Of a stretch of DNA of 64,000 nt, positions 25,367 to 33,704 are shown piece by piece (position 1 is the stretch's first letter; each line of letters begins with the position of its first letter). The notes beneath the pieces are model-generated. The model was not told where the DNA came from and made no database searches. It worked only from the letters and a program-made list of their open reading frames with translations. Made by a program: the position numbers and the translations under genes. This DNA comes from Foliimonas ilicis (GTDB taxonomy: Bacteria; Pseudomonadota; Alphaproteobacteria; Rhizobiales; Rhizobiaceae), in the NCBI RefSeq assembly GCF_039939195.1, contig NZ_JBDUUH010000007.1:221479-285478 (forward strand), in the 5' to 3' direction.

Positions 25367-25828
25367 ATGAAATCCTACTCCATCGACCCCTCAAACGGGC
25401 TTTGCGGAGCCATTTTCGTCGGGGCTGGCCTGTTTTTCCTGATGCAATCGCTCGATCTGGAAATCGGCACGGCGTTCCGCATGGGACCGGGCTATTTCCC
25501 ACTCGTCCTCGCCTGCATCATGATCATCCTCGGCATCGTCATCTTCGTGCAGGCATTGCGCGTCGAGGGGGAGCCGATCGGCCATATTGCCTGGCGCGGA
25601 ATGGCATTCATCCTGTTCGCGCCGATCTTCTTCGGTCTGACCGTGCGCGGCCTTGGCTTCGTTCCGGCAATTTTCTTCACCGGCCTGATCGCGGCCTTCG
25701 CCAGCAGCCGCATGAAGCCCGGAGTAGCCCTCTTGCTCGTCGCCGGCCTGACAATTTTCTCCGTAGTCGTCTTCAGCTATGCGCTAGGGCTGCCCTTCCA
25801 GCGCTTCGGCCCTTGGGTGAGGTTTTAG
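25367..25828 (+). CDS. tctB: tripartite tricarboxylate transporter small membrane subunit
   Basis: 153 residues, four predicted transmembrane helices: GAIFVGAGLFFLMQS, MGPGYFPLVLACIMIILGI, the AFILFAPIFFGLTVRGLGFVP pair, and a C-terminal hairpin. The motif RMGPGYFP is diagnostic for TctB (PF07331). Pairs with TctA in the inner membrane. TctA begins three bases after its stop. Its upstream gap is filled by inverted repeats rather than a clear promoter. Confidence 0.93.
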   Translation: MKSYSIDPSNGLCGAIFVGAGLFFLMQSLDLEIGTAFRMGPGYFPLVLACIMIILGIVIFVQALRVEGEPIGHIAWRGMAFILFAPIFFGLTVRGLGFVPAIFFTGLIAAFASSRMKPGVALLLVAGLTIFSVVVFSYALGLPFQRFGPWVRF

Positions 25829-25831
25829 GCG

Positions 25832-27337
25832 ATGGAACTCTTTGACAATCTGGCGCTCGGTTTCTCGACCGCCTCCACGCTATGGAATCTGTTTTTCTGT
25901 CTCATCGGCGTTCTGCTGGGAACGTTGATCGGCGTTCTGCCGGGCATTGGCGCGACAGCGACCATCGCCATGCTTTTGCCGATCACCTTCCAGCTTGAGC
26001 CTGTATCCTCGCTCATCATGCTGGCCGGCATCTATTACGGCGCGCAATATGGCGGCTCGACCACGGCAATTCTGATCAACATGCCGGGCGAATCCTCATC
26101 CGCCGTAACGGCCATCGACGGCTACCAGATGGCCCGAAAAGGTCGTGCGGGCGTAGCACTTGCCACCGCCGCGATCGGTTCGTTCTTCGCCGGAACCGTT
26201 TCGACCTTCCTGGTTGCCATTTTCGCACCGCCGCTGACGCTGATTGCGCTGAAATTCGGTGCCGCCGAGTATTTCTCGCTGATGGTCGTGGGCTTGGTGT
26301 CCTCGGTCGCACTTGCGCACGGCTCGGTCATCAAGGCGCTGGCGATGCTCGTGCTTGGCCTGCTTCTGGGCCTCGTCGGCACCGATATTTACACGGGCAC
26401 ACCCCGCTTCACGCTTGGAATCCGGGAATATGCCGACGGGCTGAATTTCGTCGCGGTCGCTGTCGGCATTTTCGGCGTGGCTGAAATCCTGCGCAATCTC
26501 GAAAACGAGAGCGGACGCTCGGTCCTGATGTCGAAAGTCAGCGGTCTCATGCCGACCAAGGACGATTTCAAGCAAATGGCAGGGCCGATCCTGCGCGGCA
26601 CGGCACTTGGTTCCGTGCTTGGCATTCTGCCCGGTGGCGGCGCGATCCTTGCCTCATTCGCCTCCTACACGGTTGAAAAACGCGTTTCCAAACACCCGGA
26701 AGAATTCGGTAAAGGTGCCATTGCAGGCGTCGCAGGACCGGAATCGGCAAACAATGCAGGCGCACAGACCTCTTTCATTCCGCTTCTGACGCTCGGAATT
26801 CCGGCAAATCCGGTCATGGCGCTGATGATCGGCGCAATGATCATTCAGGGCATCGTGCCCGGACCCAACGTCGCGGTCGAACAACCCGCTCTTTTCTGGG
26901 GCATCATCGCCTCGATGTGGATCGGCAATCTGATGCTGATCGTGCTCAACCTGCCGCTGATCGGGCTTTGGGTGAAGCTGCTGACGATCCCGTATTACAT
27001 GTTGTTCCCGATCATCATGGCGTTCTGCGCAATCGGCGTCTACAGCGTCAATTCCAATGTCTACGACCTCTATGCCGTCGCCTTCTTCGGCTTTATCGGC
27101 TACGTGCTGACCAAGCTTCGCTGCGAGCCCGCGCCTTTGCTCCTCGGCTTCGTTCTTGGTCCGCTTCTTGAAGAAAACCTCCGCCGCGCCATGATCCTGT
27201 CGCGCGGCGATCCGATGACTTTCATCAGCCGGCCCATAAGTGCGACCCTGCTTTTCATCGCGCTTGCTGTGCTGATCGTCGTTTTCCTGCCAAGCGTCAG
27301 AAAGAAGCGCGACGAGGTGTTCGTCGAGGAAGATTGA
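25832..27337 (+). CDS. tctA: tripartite tricarboxylate transporter permease
   Basis: 501 residues, 10-12 transmembrane helices. TctA family (PF01970) signs: GVLLGTLIGVLPGIGATATIAML, YYGAQYGGSTTAILINMPGESSSAVTAIDGY, and a second copy ILPGGGAILASFASYTVEKR with GPESANNAGAQTSFIPLLTLGIP. These two Gly-rich motif sets form the transport site driven by the ion gradient. Translated directly after tctB. Confidence 0.96.
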   Translation: MELFDNLALGFSTASTLWNLFFCLIGVLLGTLIGVLPGIGATATIAMLLPITFQLEPVSSLIMLAGIYYGAQYGGSTTAILINMPGESSSAVTAIDGYQMARKGRAGVALATAAIGSFFAGTVSTFLVAIFAPPLTLIALKFGAAEYFSLMVVGLVSSVALAHGSVIKALAMLVLGLLLGLVGTDIYTGTPRFTLGIREYADGLNFVAVAVGIFGVAEILRNLENESGRSVLMSKVSGLMPTKDDFKQMAGPILRGTALGSVLGILPGGGAILASFASYTVEKRVSKHPEEFGKGAIAGVAGPESANNAGAQTSFIPLLTLGIPANPVMALMIGAMIIQGIVPGPNVAVEQPALFWGIIASMWIGNLMLIVLNLPLIGLWVKLLTIPYYMLFPIIMAFCAIGVYSVNSNVYDLYAVAFFGFIGYVLTKLRCEPAPLLLGFVLGPLLEENLRRAMILSRGDPMTFISRPISATLLFIALAVLIVVFLPSVRKKRDEVFVEED

Positions 27338-27480
27338 TCGCGAACTATTGACCAAACATGCCGCACAGTTGAAAAGCGACCGCGTGATCGCAAAAAATTG
27401 CAGACTTTTTGGATGCGATCATGCGACAAAACAAAGGGTTAGAGCCGTCATATGATTCCGTCAGGAAGCTCTGATCGCTC

Positions 27481-27566
27481 GCGGACGTGGCGAAATCGGT
27501 ATACGCAACAGACTTAAAATCTGTCGACCTCTGGTCTTGCGGGTTCAAGTCCCGCCGTCCGCACCA
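27481..27566 (+). tRNA. tRNA-Leu (anticodon UAA)
   Basis: Acceptor stem GCGGACG/CGTCCGC, discriminator A and encoded CCA (27564-27566). Anticodon stem ACAGA/TCTGT encloses loop CTTAAAA, giving anticodon TAA at 27515-27517. Long variable arm and T-arm GCGGGTTCAAGTCCCGC are typical of class II tRNA-Leu. Confidence 0.97.
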
Positions 27567-27632
27567 TATGTGTCATTCGCAGGCCATCCGGGCCGCACCT
27601 CAGCACACACCTTTGCAAAAGGCCGAGATTTC

Positions 27633-28733
27633 ATGACCGATCTGTTTTCTCCCATTAAATTAGGCAATCTCGAACTCCCGAACCGCATAGCAGTCGCCCC
27701 GATGTGCCAATACTCGGCCGATGATGGCTCGGCGACGGAGTGGCATTTGCAGCATTGGATGAACCTCGCCATGTCCGGAGCGGGCATGATCACCGTCGAA
27801 ATGACCGATGTCGAACGGCGCGGACGCATCTCGCACGGCTGCCTCGGCCTCTATTCCGACGCCAATGAAGACGCTGCGAAACGTACGCTGGACGCGGCCA
27901 AGCGCGTCGCCATTCCGGGAACGAAATTCGGCGTTCAGCTTGCCCATGCCGGGCGCAAGGCCTCGAACCAGCGCCCATGGGAAGGCGGCGGACCGCTGAC
28001 TGCCGATCAGGACCCCTGGCCAATCGTTTCGGCGTCGGCTGTCGCTTATGACGATGGCTGGCAGACGCCGCATGCGCTTTCGGAAGAAGAAATCGAGGCG
28101 ATGGTCGAGCGTTTCGCCGAAGCCGCAAAACGTGCCGCGCGTGTCGGTTACGATTTCATCGAACTTCATTCCGCGCATGGCTATCTTCTGCACCAATTCA
28201 TCTCGCCGCTTTCGAACAAGCGTACGGATCGGTTTGGCGGATCGTTGGAAAACCGCATGCGCTTTCCTGTTGCCGTCGCAAAAGCAGTGGCAAAGGCAGC
28301 ACCTGATCTGATGATCGGCGCACGCATTTCCGTTACGGATTGGGTCGAAGGCGGGCTGACGGTCGAGGAAGGTGTAGAGGTCGCACGCGCCTACAAGGAA
28401 GCCGGGCTTTCCTACATCTGCTGCTCGAGCGGAGGCAATTCCCCGCTTCAGAAAATCCCGACCGGCCCCGGCTATCAGGTTCACCTTGCCGAAAAGGTCA
28501 GTCGCGAGGCTGGCATTCCGACGCGAGCGGTGGGCATGATCGATGATCCGCATCAGGCGAACGAGATCGTGACATCTGGCAAATCCGAGATGGTTGCAGT
28601 TGCCCGCGCCTTGCTGGCCGATCCGCGCTGGCCGTGGCGCGCAGCGGCAACGCTCGGCCATAAATTCGATGCGCCGCCGCAACTCGCGCGCTCCGCGAGC
28701 GTCATGAAAAAATGGGCTACGGAAACAGCTTAA
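27633..28733 (+). CDS. NADH:flavin oxidoreductase, YqjM-like old yellow enzyme
   Basis: 366 residues from MTDLFSPIKLGNLELPNR; the frame is open back into the tRNA but that is chance. FMN-dependent ene-reductase of the thermophilic-like (YqjM) group: PMCQYSADDG with the redox-tuning Cys, GVQLAHAGRKAS, active-site HSAHGYLLHQFISPLSNKRTDRFGGSLENR, and MVAVARALLADPRWPW. Reduces activated C=C bonds of enals, enones or quinones with NAD(P)H; role usually detoxification. Alone in its unit, convergent with the hydrolase. Confidence 0.94.
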   Translation: MTDLFSPIKLGNLELPNRIAVAPMCQYSADDGSATEWHLQHWMNLAMSGAGMITVEMTDVERRGRISHGCLGLYSDANEDAAKRTLDAAKRVAIPGTKFGVQLAHAGRKASNQRPWEGGGPLTADQDPWPIVSASAVAYDDGWQTPHALSEEEIEAMVERFAEAAKRAARVGYDFIELHSAHGYLLHQFISPLSNKRTDRFGGSLENRMRFPVAVAKAVAKAAPDLMIGARISVTDWVEGGLTVEEGVEVARAYKEAGLSYICCSSGGNSPLQKIPTGPGYQVHLAEKVSREAGIPTRAVGMIDDPHQANEIVTSGKSEMVAVARALLADPRWPWRAAATLGHKFDAPPQLARSASVMKKWATETA

Positions 28734-28745
28734 AAAGCGAAATCT

Positions 28746-29744
28746 CTACGAGTTTTCCGGTAGTTTTTCGCTGATTTTGCCGAAAACACGATCTGCAAAG
28801 CGCCGAATAAACGCAATTACACGCGTTTTTTCGGCGTATTGCGGCATGTGACCAACGCCTTCGAGCAATTCGAACTCGGCATTCGGGATCGTCTCGGCCA
28901 GCATTTTGCCATGTACTCTATGGTCCAGAACGCGGTCGCTTCCGCCGAACATGATGCCGACAGGCATATCGATTTCGCCATAACGCGCTTCGATCCGGCC
29001 AAGATCATGCTCTACCGCCACCACATCGCTTGCGGTTCCGAAAATATGGCTCGGCCTCAACCCCGCATATCCGCCACCCTTGATGGCATAATCTTTCGGG
29101 ATCGCTTGGGGTCCGAACACGAAATTCAGCGTCTTTTCCGCATTCTTCAGCGAAGCCGGAACGGCAACCGTATGCGAGACGAGCCAGCGTTTCGCACCGT
29201 TCTTGATGTAGAGCGGCTTGAACTCCGGCGGAACTTCTTCAAACATATGCGAGAGCGGCGAAAGCAGGACCACGCCCGAAATTGCTTCGGGATGTTCGAC
29301 GGCCAGTGCCAGTGCGATTGCGCCGCCCAGCGAATGACCGACGACGAGCGGCTTTTCGATGCCTGTTTCCTCACAAAAGCGCCGGATGAACCGTGCCTGC
29401 TCGGAAAGGCCGCCGGTCGAACCGCGCGCCCGGATCGAATAGCCGGAACCTGGCCGATCCAGCGCAATCAGCCTGTAGCCTGCGCCGAAACTCTCGAAAA
29501 GCGGATAGCGGAAATGGTGAAGCTGCGCGCCAAGCCCGTGCAGGAAGAGGATCGGCGGTCCCTCACCTTCGTCGACATAGTGGATACGATTGCCATCGAC
29601 CGTGACGAACTTGCCCGACGCCGGCACGAGCCGCTCGGCTTCCGACGCGATGCGGCGCGTGGCGAACAGGAAATATCCGCCGATCAAAATCACGACGAGA
29701 ACGATTGCGGTGAAAAGCGAACTGAAAACGGCGGCAAAACTCAT
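28746..29744 (-). CDS. alpha/beta fold hydrolase, membrane-anchored
   Basis: 332 residues. N-terminal signal anchor (residues 5-27, FTAIVLVVILIGGYFLFA) followed by an alpha/beta hydrolase domain: IHYVDEGEGPPILFLHGLGAQLHHFRY (oxyanion loop), nucleophile VVGHSLGGAIAL, GGSDRVLDHR with the acid, and the catalytic His in EGVGHMPQYAEK. Likely a periplasm-facing esterase or haloperoxidase-like enzyme; substrate unknown. Confidence 0.9.
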   Translation of the reverse strand: MSFAAVFSSLFTAIVLVVILIGGYFLFATRRIASEAERLVPASGKFVTVDGNRIHYVDEGEGPPILFLHGLGAQLHHFRYPLFESFGAGYRLIALDRPGSGYSIRARGSTGGLSEQARFIRRFCEETGIEKPLVVGHSLGGAIALALAVEHPEAISGVVLLSPLSHMFEEVPPEFKPLYIKNGAKRWLVSHTVAVPASLKNAEKTLNFVFGPQAIPKDYAIKGGGYAGLRPSHIFGTASDVVAVEHDLGRIEARYGEIDMPVGIMFGGSDRVLDHRVHGKMLAETIPNAEFELLEGVGHMPQYAEKTRVIAFIRRFADRVFGKISEKLPENS

Positions 29745-29757
29745 CGGGTCAATTTAG

Positions 29758-29800
29758 AGCATCGGACCGAAAAGTGAAATTCGGTTTTCGGTCCGATGCT
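29758..29800. repeat. perfect palindromic repeat element
   Basis: 16-base arms, AGCATCGGACCGAAAA and its exact complement, with an 11-base loop. Related to the 'AGAGCATCGGACCGAAAAGT' intergenic element common in rhizobial genomes. Lies between the Gdx stop and the hydrolase start. Confidence 0.8.
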
Positions 29801-29813
29801 TATTCAAATCGCT

Positions 29814-30137
29814 TTATGCGATCGGGCTCGAAAGTTTCATCAGCACGATGCCGCTCACAATCAGAGCCGCCGCAGCGATACGCATCGGGGTTGCGGCCTC
29901 TCCAAGCACCAGAACGCCCAGGGTAAACGCTCCGACTGCACCAATGCCTGTCCAGATCGTGTAGGCGGTTCCCAGCGGCAGCGACCTCATGGAGATCGAC
30001 AGCAATGCGAAGCTCGCAATCATCGTGACAATGGTGATGACGCTGGGAACAAGCAAGGTGAAGCCCGAAGACTTCTTCATGTAGAAAGCCCAAACGATTT
30101 CAAGCAAACCAGCGAGTACGAGATAAATCCAGGCCAT
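29814..30137 (-). CDS. gdx: SMR family guanidinium exporter (Gdx/SugE type)
   Basis: 107 residues, four transmembrane helices. Coupling glutamate E13 in AGLLEIVWAF, and the Gdx-type signature SLPLGTAYTIWTGIGAVG, which separates guanidinium exporters from the EmrE multidrug branch. Exports guanidinium in exchange for protons as an antiparallel dimer in the inner membrane. The call is strongly backed by the guanidine-II riboswitch directly upstream, and by AAAGGAGGG (30154-30146) as a very strong ribosome site, nine bases before the ATG. Confidence 0.95.
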   Translation of the reverse strand: MAWIYLVLAGLLEIVWAFYMKKSSGFTLLVPSVITIVTMIASFALLSISMRSLPLGTAYTIWTGIGAVGAFTLGVLVLGEAATPMRIAAAALIVSGIVLMKLSSPIA

Positions 30138-30158
30138 GGAATGGCCCTCCTTTCAAAG

Positions 30159-30207
30159 CCGAGCCGTCTCGGACGTTTCAACATGAATAATGAGAGGCCG
30201 TCCCCTC
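30159..30207 (-). ncRNA. guanidine-II (mini-ykkC) riboswitch
   Basis: Read on the minus strand: hairpin 1 (30207-30192) GAGGGG-ACGG-CCTCTC, 19-base linker, hairpin 2 (30172-30159) CCGAG-ACGG-CTCGG. Two stems both capped by the ACGG tetraloop are the defining feature of the guanidine-II class, and the next element is the ribosome site of a guanidinium exporter. The 3' arm of hairpin 1 (CCTC) can pair with GAGG of the ribosome site, suggesting translational control: guanidine stabilises the hairpins and frees the site. Hairpin 1 begins 18 bases after the atpB stop. Confidence 0.92.
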
Positions 30208-30225
30208 GTTTGGTGAAATGTAAAG

Positions 30226-30972
30226 TCAGTGCCCCGGATGCAACGCATCGTTGAGGTACATGCAAGTCAGCATCGTAAAAATGTAAGCTTGGATCACGCA
30301 CATCAGCAGTTCAAGCGCGGTCAGCGCGATCGTCATCAATAGAGGAAAGATCGCCCCAAGGATGCCGAATGTGCCAAGACCACCAAGAGATACGACGAAG
30401 CCCGCAAAGACCTTCAACGTGATGTGCCCGGCCAGCATCACCGCGAACAGACGGACAGAGTGGCTTACCGGGCGGGAAATATAAGACACCACTTCGATCG
30501 GCACGATAATGGGCGAAAGAAGCGGCGGCACGCCTGCGGGCATGAAGAGCCGGAAGAATTTGAGCCCGTTTCTCCACGCGCCGTAGAGCGTGACCGTGAG
30601 AAACACCAGCATGGCAAGCGCGAAAGTCACGATGATATGGCTCGTCACCGTGAAGGCATAGGGAAACATGCCGATCATATTCGCGACGAGCACGAACATG
30701 AAAAGGGAGAAGACGAGCGGGAAAAACCGCATTCCTTCTTCTCCGGCATTGTCCCGAAGCGTCTTGGCGATGAACTCATAGAGCAGTTCTGCAGACGACT
30801 GGAGACGCCCCGGCACAAGGCCGCGGCCCGACGTTGCGAAAAACAGGAAACCTGCCGCCAAAACGACCGTCGCGAACATGTAGAGGGAAGAATTGGTAAT
30901 GCTCAGATCGATACTGCCGATTTCAATCGGCACGATCCTGCTGATCTCGAATTGTTCGATTGGCCCGGCCAT
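30226..30972 (-). CDS. atpB: orphan F-type ATP synthase subunit a homologue
   Basis: 248 residues, full length for alphaproteobacterial subunit a, with five to six transmembrane helices and the ending CMYLNDALHPGH. The essential arginine is R174 in SVRLFAVMLAGH; the usual motif is RLFaNMLAGH, and here the Asn is V178. None of atpI, atpE, atpF lies next to it: downstream is the guanidine riboswitch, upstream wrbA with a terminator between. Ribosome site GGAGG eight bases ahead. It is probably a diverged extra copy; the real atp operon should lie elsewhere in the genome. Confidence 0.9.
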   Translation of the reverse strand: MAGPIEQFEISRIVPIEIGSIDLSITNSSLYMFATVVLAAGFLFFATSGRGLVPGRLQSSAELLYEFIAKTLRDNAGEEGMRFFPLVFSLFMFVLVANMIGMFPYAFTVTSHIIVTFALAMLVFLTVTLYGAWRNGLKFFRLFMPAGVPPLLSPIIVPIEVVSYISRPVSHSVRLFAVMLAGHITLKVFAGFVVSLGGLGTFGILGAIFPLLMTIALTALELLMCVIQAYIFTMLTCMYLNDALHPGH

Positions 30973-31123
30973 CGCCCGGCCCTCCTGTGAGTGGGCCGGG
31001 CCGTCCCGGAATAGTAATCAGCGGCGCGGGTCGTCCCGCACGGAGCTTCAATTAGCTATGAAATCCTGGCGGGTCAATACAGATCATATCTCGAGAGCTG
31101 CCGCCCGATCCGTGCCCGCTTGC

Positions 31124-31157
31124 CAAAAAAAGCGGACCGTTTTGCAACGATCCGCTT
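31124..31157 (-). terminator. terminator of wrbA
   Basis: On the minus strand AAGCGGA, loop, TCCGCTT followed by TTTTTT, 29 bases after the wrbA stop. It isolates the orphan atpB from wrbA. Confidence 0.88.
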
Positions 31158-31185
31158 CGATTAAAAAATACACTGGTTATGAAAA

Positions 31186-31785
31186 TTAGCCGTGCAGCTT
31201 TACTGCAAGCTCTGCAACGCGCTTGCCCTGGAATTTTGCGCCTTCCAGTTCCTGTGCCGACGGCTGACGTGAGCCGTCGCTGTCGGATGTGGTGGTCATG
31301 CCGTAAGGCGCGCCGCCACGGACAACGTCATTGCCCATCTGGCCCTGATAGGCATAGGACAGCGGAACGATGATCATGCCGTGATGCTGAAGCTGCCACT
31401 GCGTGGAGATCAGCGCGAGTTCCTGGCCACCATGCTGGGTAGCCGTCGATACCATGACCGAACCAAGCTTGTTGACGAGCGCACCCTTTGCCCAGAGCGG
31501 GCCGGTCTGGTCGAAGAAATTCTTCATCTGCGAAGCCATCATGCCATAGCGGGTTGAAGTGGCAACGATGATGGCATCGTAATTTTCGAGTTCAAGCGGA
31601 TCGGCAATCGGCGCGTCCTGGTCGAGCTTGTAATGAGCGGCCTTGGCGACTTCCTGGGGAACGAGTTCGGGGACGCGCTTGATGGAAACTTCCGCACCGC
31701 CTTCGCGAGCGCCTTCGGCCGCGGATTTCGCCATCTGCTCGGTGTGACCCCAGCTCGAATAATAAAGCACAAGAACTTTCGCCAT
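31186..31785 (-). CDS. wrbA: NAD(P)H:quinone oxidoreductase, WrbA type
   Basis: 199 residues, normal WrbA length. Flavodoxin-like FMN enzyme that reduces quinones by two electrons. Seen: MAKVLVLYYSSWGHTEQMAKSAAEG (phosphate loop), YDAIIVATSTRYGMMASQMKNFFDQTGPLWAKG, FTQHGGQE-like TATQHGGQELAL, and IVPLSYAYQGQMG with GGAPYGMTT. Oxidative-stress protein in many bacteria. Monocistronic with its own terminator; divergent from the CinA-like gene. Confidence 0.96.
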   Translation of the reverse strand: MAKVLVLYYSSWGHTEQMAKSAAEGAREGGAEVSIKRVPELVPQEVAKAAHYKLDQDAPIADPLELENYDAIIVATSTRYGMMASQMKNFFDQTGPLWAKGALVNKLGSVMVSTATQHGGQELALISTQWQLQHHGMIIVPLSYAYQGQMGNDVVRGGAPYGMTTTSDSDGSRQPSAQELEGAKFQGKRVAELAVKLHG

Positions 31786-31947
31786 TTGCCGTTCCTTTTG
31801 AAATTATTTGGTTCGTAACAACCATCTAGGGCTGTTATCGTTCATTGGAAACAATGCACTTGCAGACAGATCGTTCACAAAACGAATACCATTGCCGCGT
31901 GCGCGGCTCCGGTCTATTTCAAACGTCTGGTTTCTGGAGAGTTTGCG

Positions 31948-32688
31948 ATGGCCGACATCATCACTGCAGCAATGATCGTTATTGGTGACGAAATCCTCTC
32001 TGGAAGGACAAAGGACAAAAACATCGGCCATCTGGCCGACATCATGACCGCCATAGGCATCGACCTCAAGGAAGTGCGTATCGTACCGGACGAGGAAGAC
32101 GAGATCGTCGATGCGCTGAACGCGGTGCGCAAAAAATACACCTATGTTTTCACGACCGGCGGCATCGGACCGACCCATGACGACATCACCGCGGATTCGG
32201 TATCCAAGGCTTTCGGCGTTCCCTGCGAGTACGATGCGAAGGCCTATGCCCTGCTCGAAGCGAGCTATGCCAAGCGCGGCATGGAATTCACCGAAGCGCG
32301 CAAGCGCATGGCGCGCATGCCCCGCGGCGCCGAGCATATAGACAATCCGATTTCACTGGCTCCCGGCTTCAGGGTCGAGAATGTGCATGTCATGGCAGGC
32401 GTTCCGACGATTTTCCAGGCGATGCTGGATGCGGTCGTGCCGACCTTGAAGACCGGCACGAAGCTCCTTTCGGCGACAATTCACTGCCCGTTCGGCGAAG
32501 GAACGATCGGCGGGCCATTGGGAGACATCCAGAAAGCGCACCCCGATACGATCATCGGTTCATACCCGAAACATCTGGACGGCACCTACTGGACCGAGCT
32601 TGTGGTTCGTGCACGCTCTGCGGAAGCGCTTGAAGCGGCGCGCGCCGAGGTTGCCGCCATGGTCGAGGGCCTTGAAAAGGCTGCATAA
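31948..32688 (+). CDS. CinA-like molybdopterin-binding domain protein
   Basis: 246 residues: only the N-terminal MoCF (molybdopterin-binding) domain of CinA, with IGDEILSGRTKDKNIGHLADI, TGGIGPTHDDITADSVSKAFG and NPISLAPGFRVENVHVMAGVP. The C-terminal NMN amidohydrolase domain of full CinA is absent. Such stand-alone domains are often called competence/damage-inducible protein A or FAD synthetase-like pyrophosphatases; the reaction is uncertain. Good ribosome site (GGAG) before the ATG. Confidence 0.9.
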   Translation: MADIITAAMIVIGDEILSGRTKDKNIGHLADIMTAIGIDLKEVRIVPDEEDEIVDALNAVRKKYTYVFTTGGIGPTHDDITADSVSKAFGVPCEYDAKAYALLEASYAKRGMEFTEARKRMARMPRGAEHIDNPISLAPGFRVENVHVMAGVPTIFQAMLDAVVPTLKTGTKLLSATIHCPFGEGTIGGPLGDIQKAHPDTIIGSYPKHLDGTYWTELVVRARSAEALEAARAEVAAMVEGLEKAA

Positions 32689-32746
32689 CGGAACAAAACC
32701 GATCGCTGCAACATTGTGTTTTGCAGACGAGCAAAGGAAGTGAGCT

Positions 32747-33586
32747 ATGCCGTTCAAAACCATTCTGGCCATCATTCAGACCAATGACGATGTCGAGCGT
32801 GTACTCGATTGCGCTATCGGTCTGGCCGGCGATTTCGATAGTCATGTCATAGGCTTGCACTCCGAAGCTCTGCCGATGCCTTACACTTCGGCGGTCGGTT
32901 TTCCCGACACGGAATTCCTGCAGATAACAGTGGAAGCCAACAAGGAACGGGCCGACCGGCTTCAATCCGTGTTCAACACGCGCATGCAGGAAACCGGCAT
33001 TCCCTTCGAATGGCGCAGCCTTGAAAGCTTTTCCGGCGACAGCGCCATTTCCGGTGTGTCGAGTGCGCGCAGCGCCGATCTGGTGCTCGTCGCGCAGGCC
33101 AACCCGGAAGGCGAATCCGGCGTGGCGATCGACGTCGATGCGCTTCTGTTCGACGCCGGCAGGCCTGTGCTGATCACGCCGCATGCCGGTCCGACGCTCC
33201 ATACGTTCCGCAAAGTGCTGATTGCGTGGAACGGCAGCAAGGAAGCGGCGCGTGCGACATTCGACGCCCTGCCCTTCATAGAAAACGCCGAGCGCACGGA
33301 AATCCTCGTGATCGATCCGCCGGATTCCTACGAGGAAGACAGCGCGACCGCAGGCACAGAGATTGCGGCTGCGTTGACGCGTCATGGCGCAAAGGTCAGC
33401 GTCGTTACCGAAAAAACGGACGGAAGTTCGGTCGAAGAGGTTATCAAAAGCCGGATCGCAGAGACAGACGCCGATCTTCTCGTTCTTGGCGCATACACCC
33501 ATTCATGGTTCCGCCAGTTCCTGTTTGGCGGTACCACGCGTTCGGTGCTGCAATCGATGCCGATCGCGACTTTGCTGTCCCGATAG
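32747..33586 (+). CDS. universal stress protein, tandem UspA domains
   Basis: 279 residues with two Usp-like halves (about 1-145 and 150-279). The second half ends LVLGAYTHSWFRQFLFGGTTRSVLQSMPIATLLS, where G-x-GGTTR-x-V is the nucleotide-binding end motif; the first half is degenerate (DLVLVAQANP). Cytoplasmic stress protein of unknown exact function. GGAAC at 32690 with CATT 17 bases on is one mismatch from an EcfG promoter, 32 bases before the ATG, so stress control is possible. Confidence 0.9.
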   Translation: MPFKTILAIIQTNDDVERVLDCAIGLAGDFDSHVIGLHSEALPMPYTSAVGFPDTEFLQITVEANKERADRLQSVFNTRMQETGIPFEWRSLESFSGDSAISGVSSARSADLVLVAQANPEGESGVAIDVDALLFDAGRPVLITPHAGPTLHTFRKVLIAWNGSKEAARATFDALPFIENAERTEILVIDPPDSYEEDSATAGTEIAAALTRHGAKVSVVTEKTDGSSVEEVIKSRIAETDADLLVLGAYTHSWFRQFLFGGTTRSVLQSMPIATLLSR

Positions 33587-33704
33587 AGCCGGAATCAAAA
33601 TCATTTCGTACATTTGAAGGGTGGGACTTGCCAAAAGCCCCGCTTTTCGATTAATTCCGCGCGCATTCCTGCGCCTCCGGCGCGACAAAGCCGGAGTGCG
33701 CAAA

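Noticed and set aside
27537..27632. In-frame upstream extension of the old yellow enzyme gene
   Set aside because: It runs through the 3' end of tRNA-Leu; the family start MTDLF at 27633 is correct.
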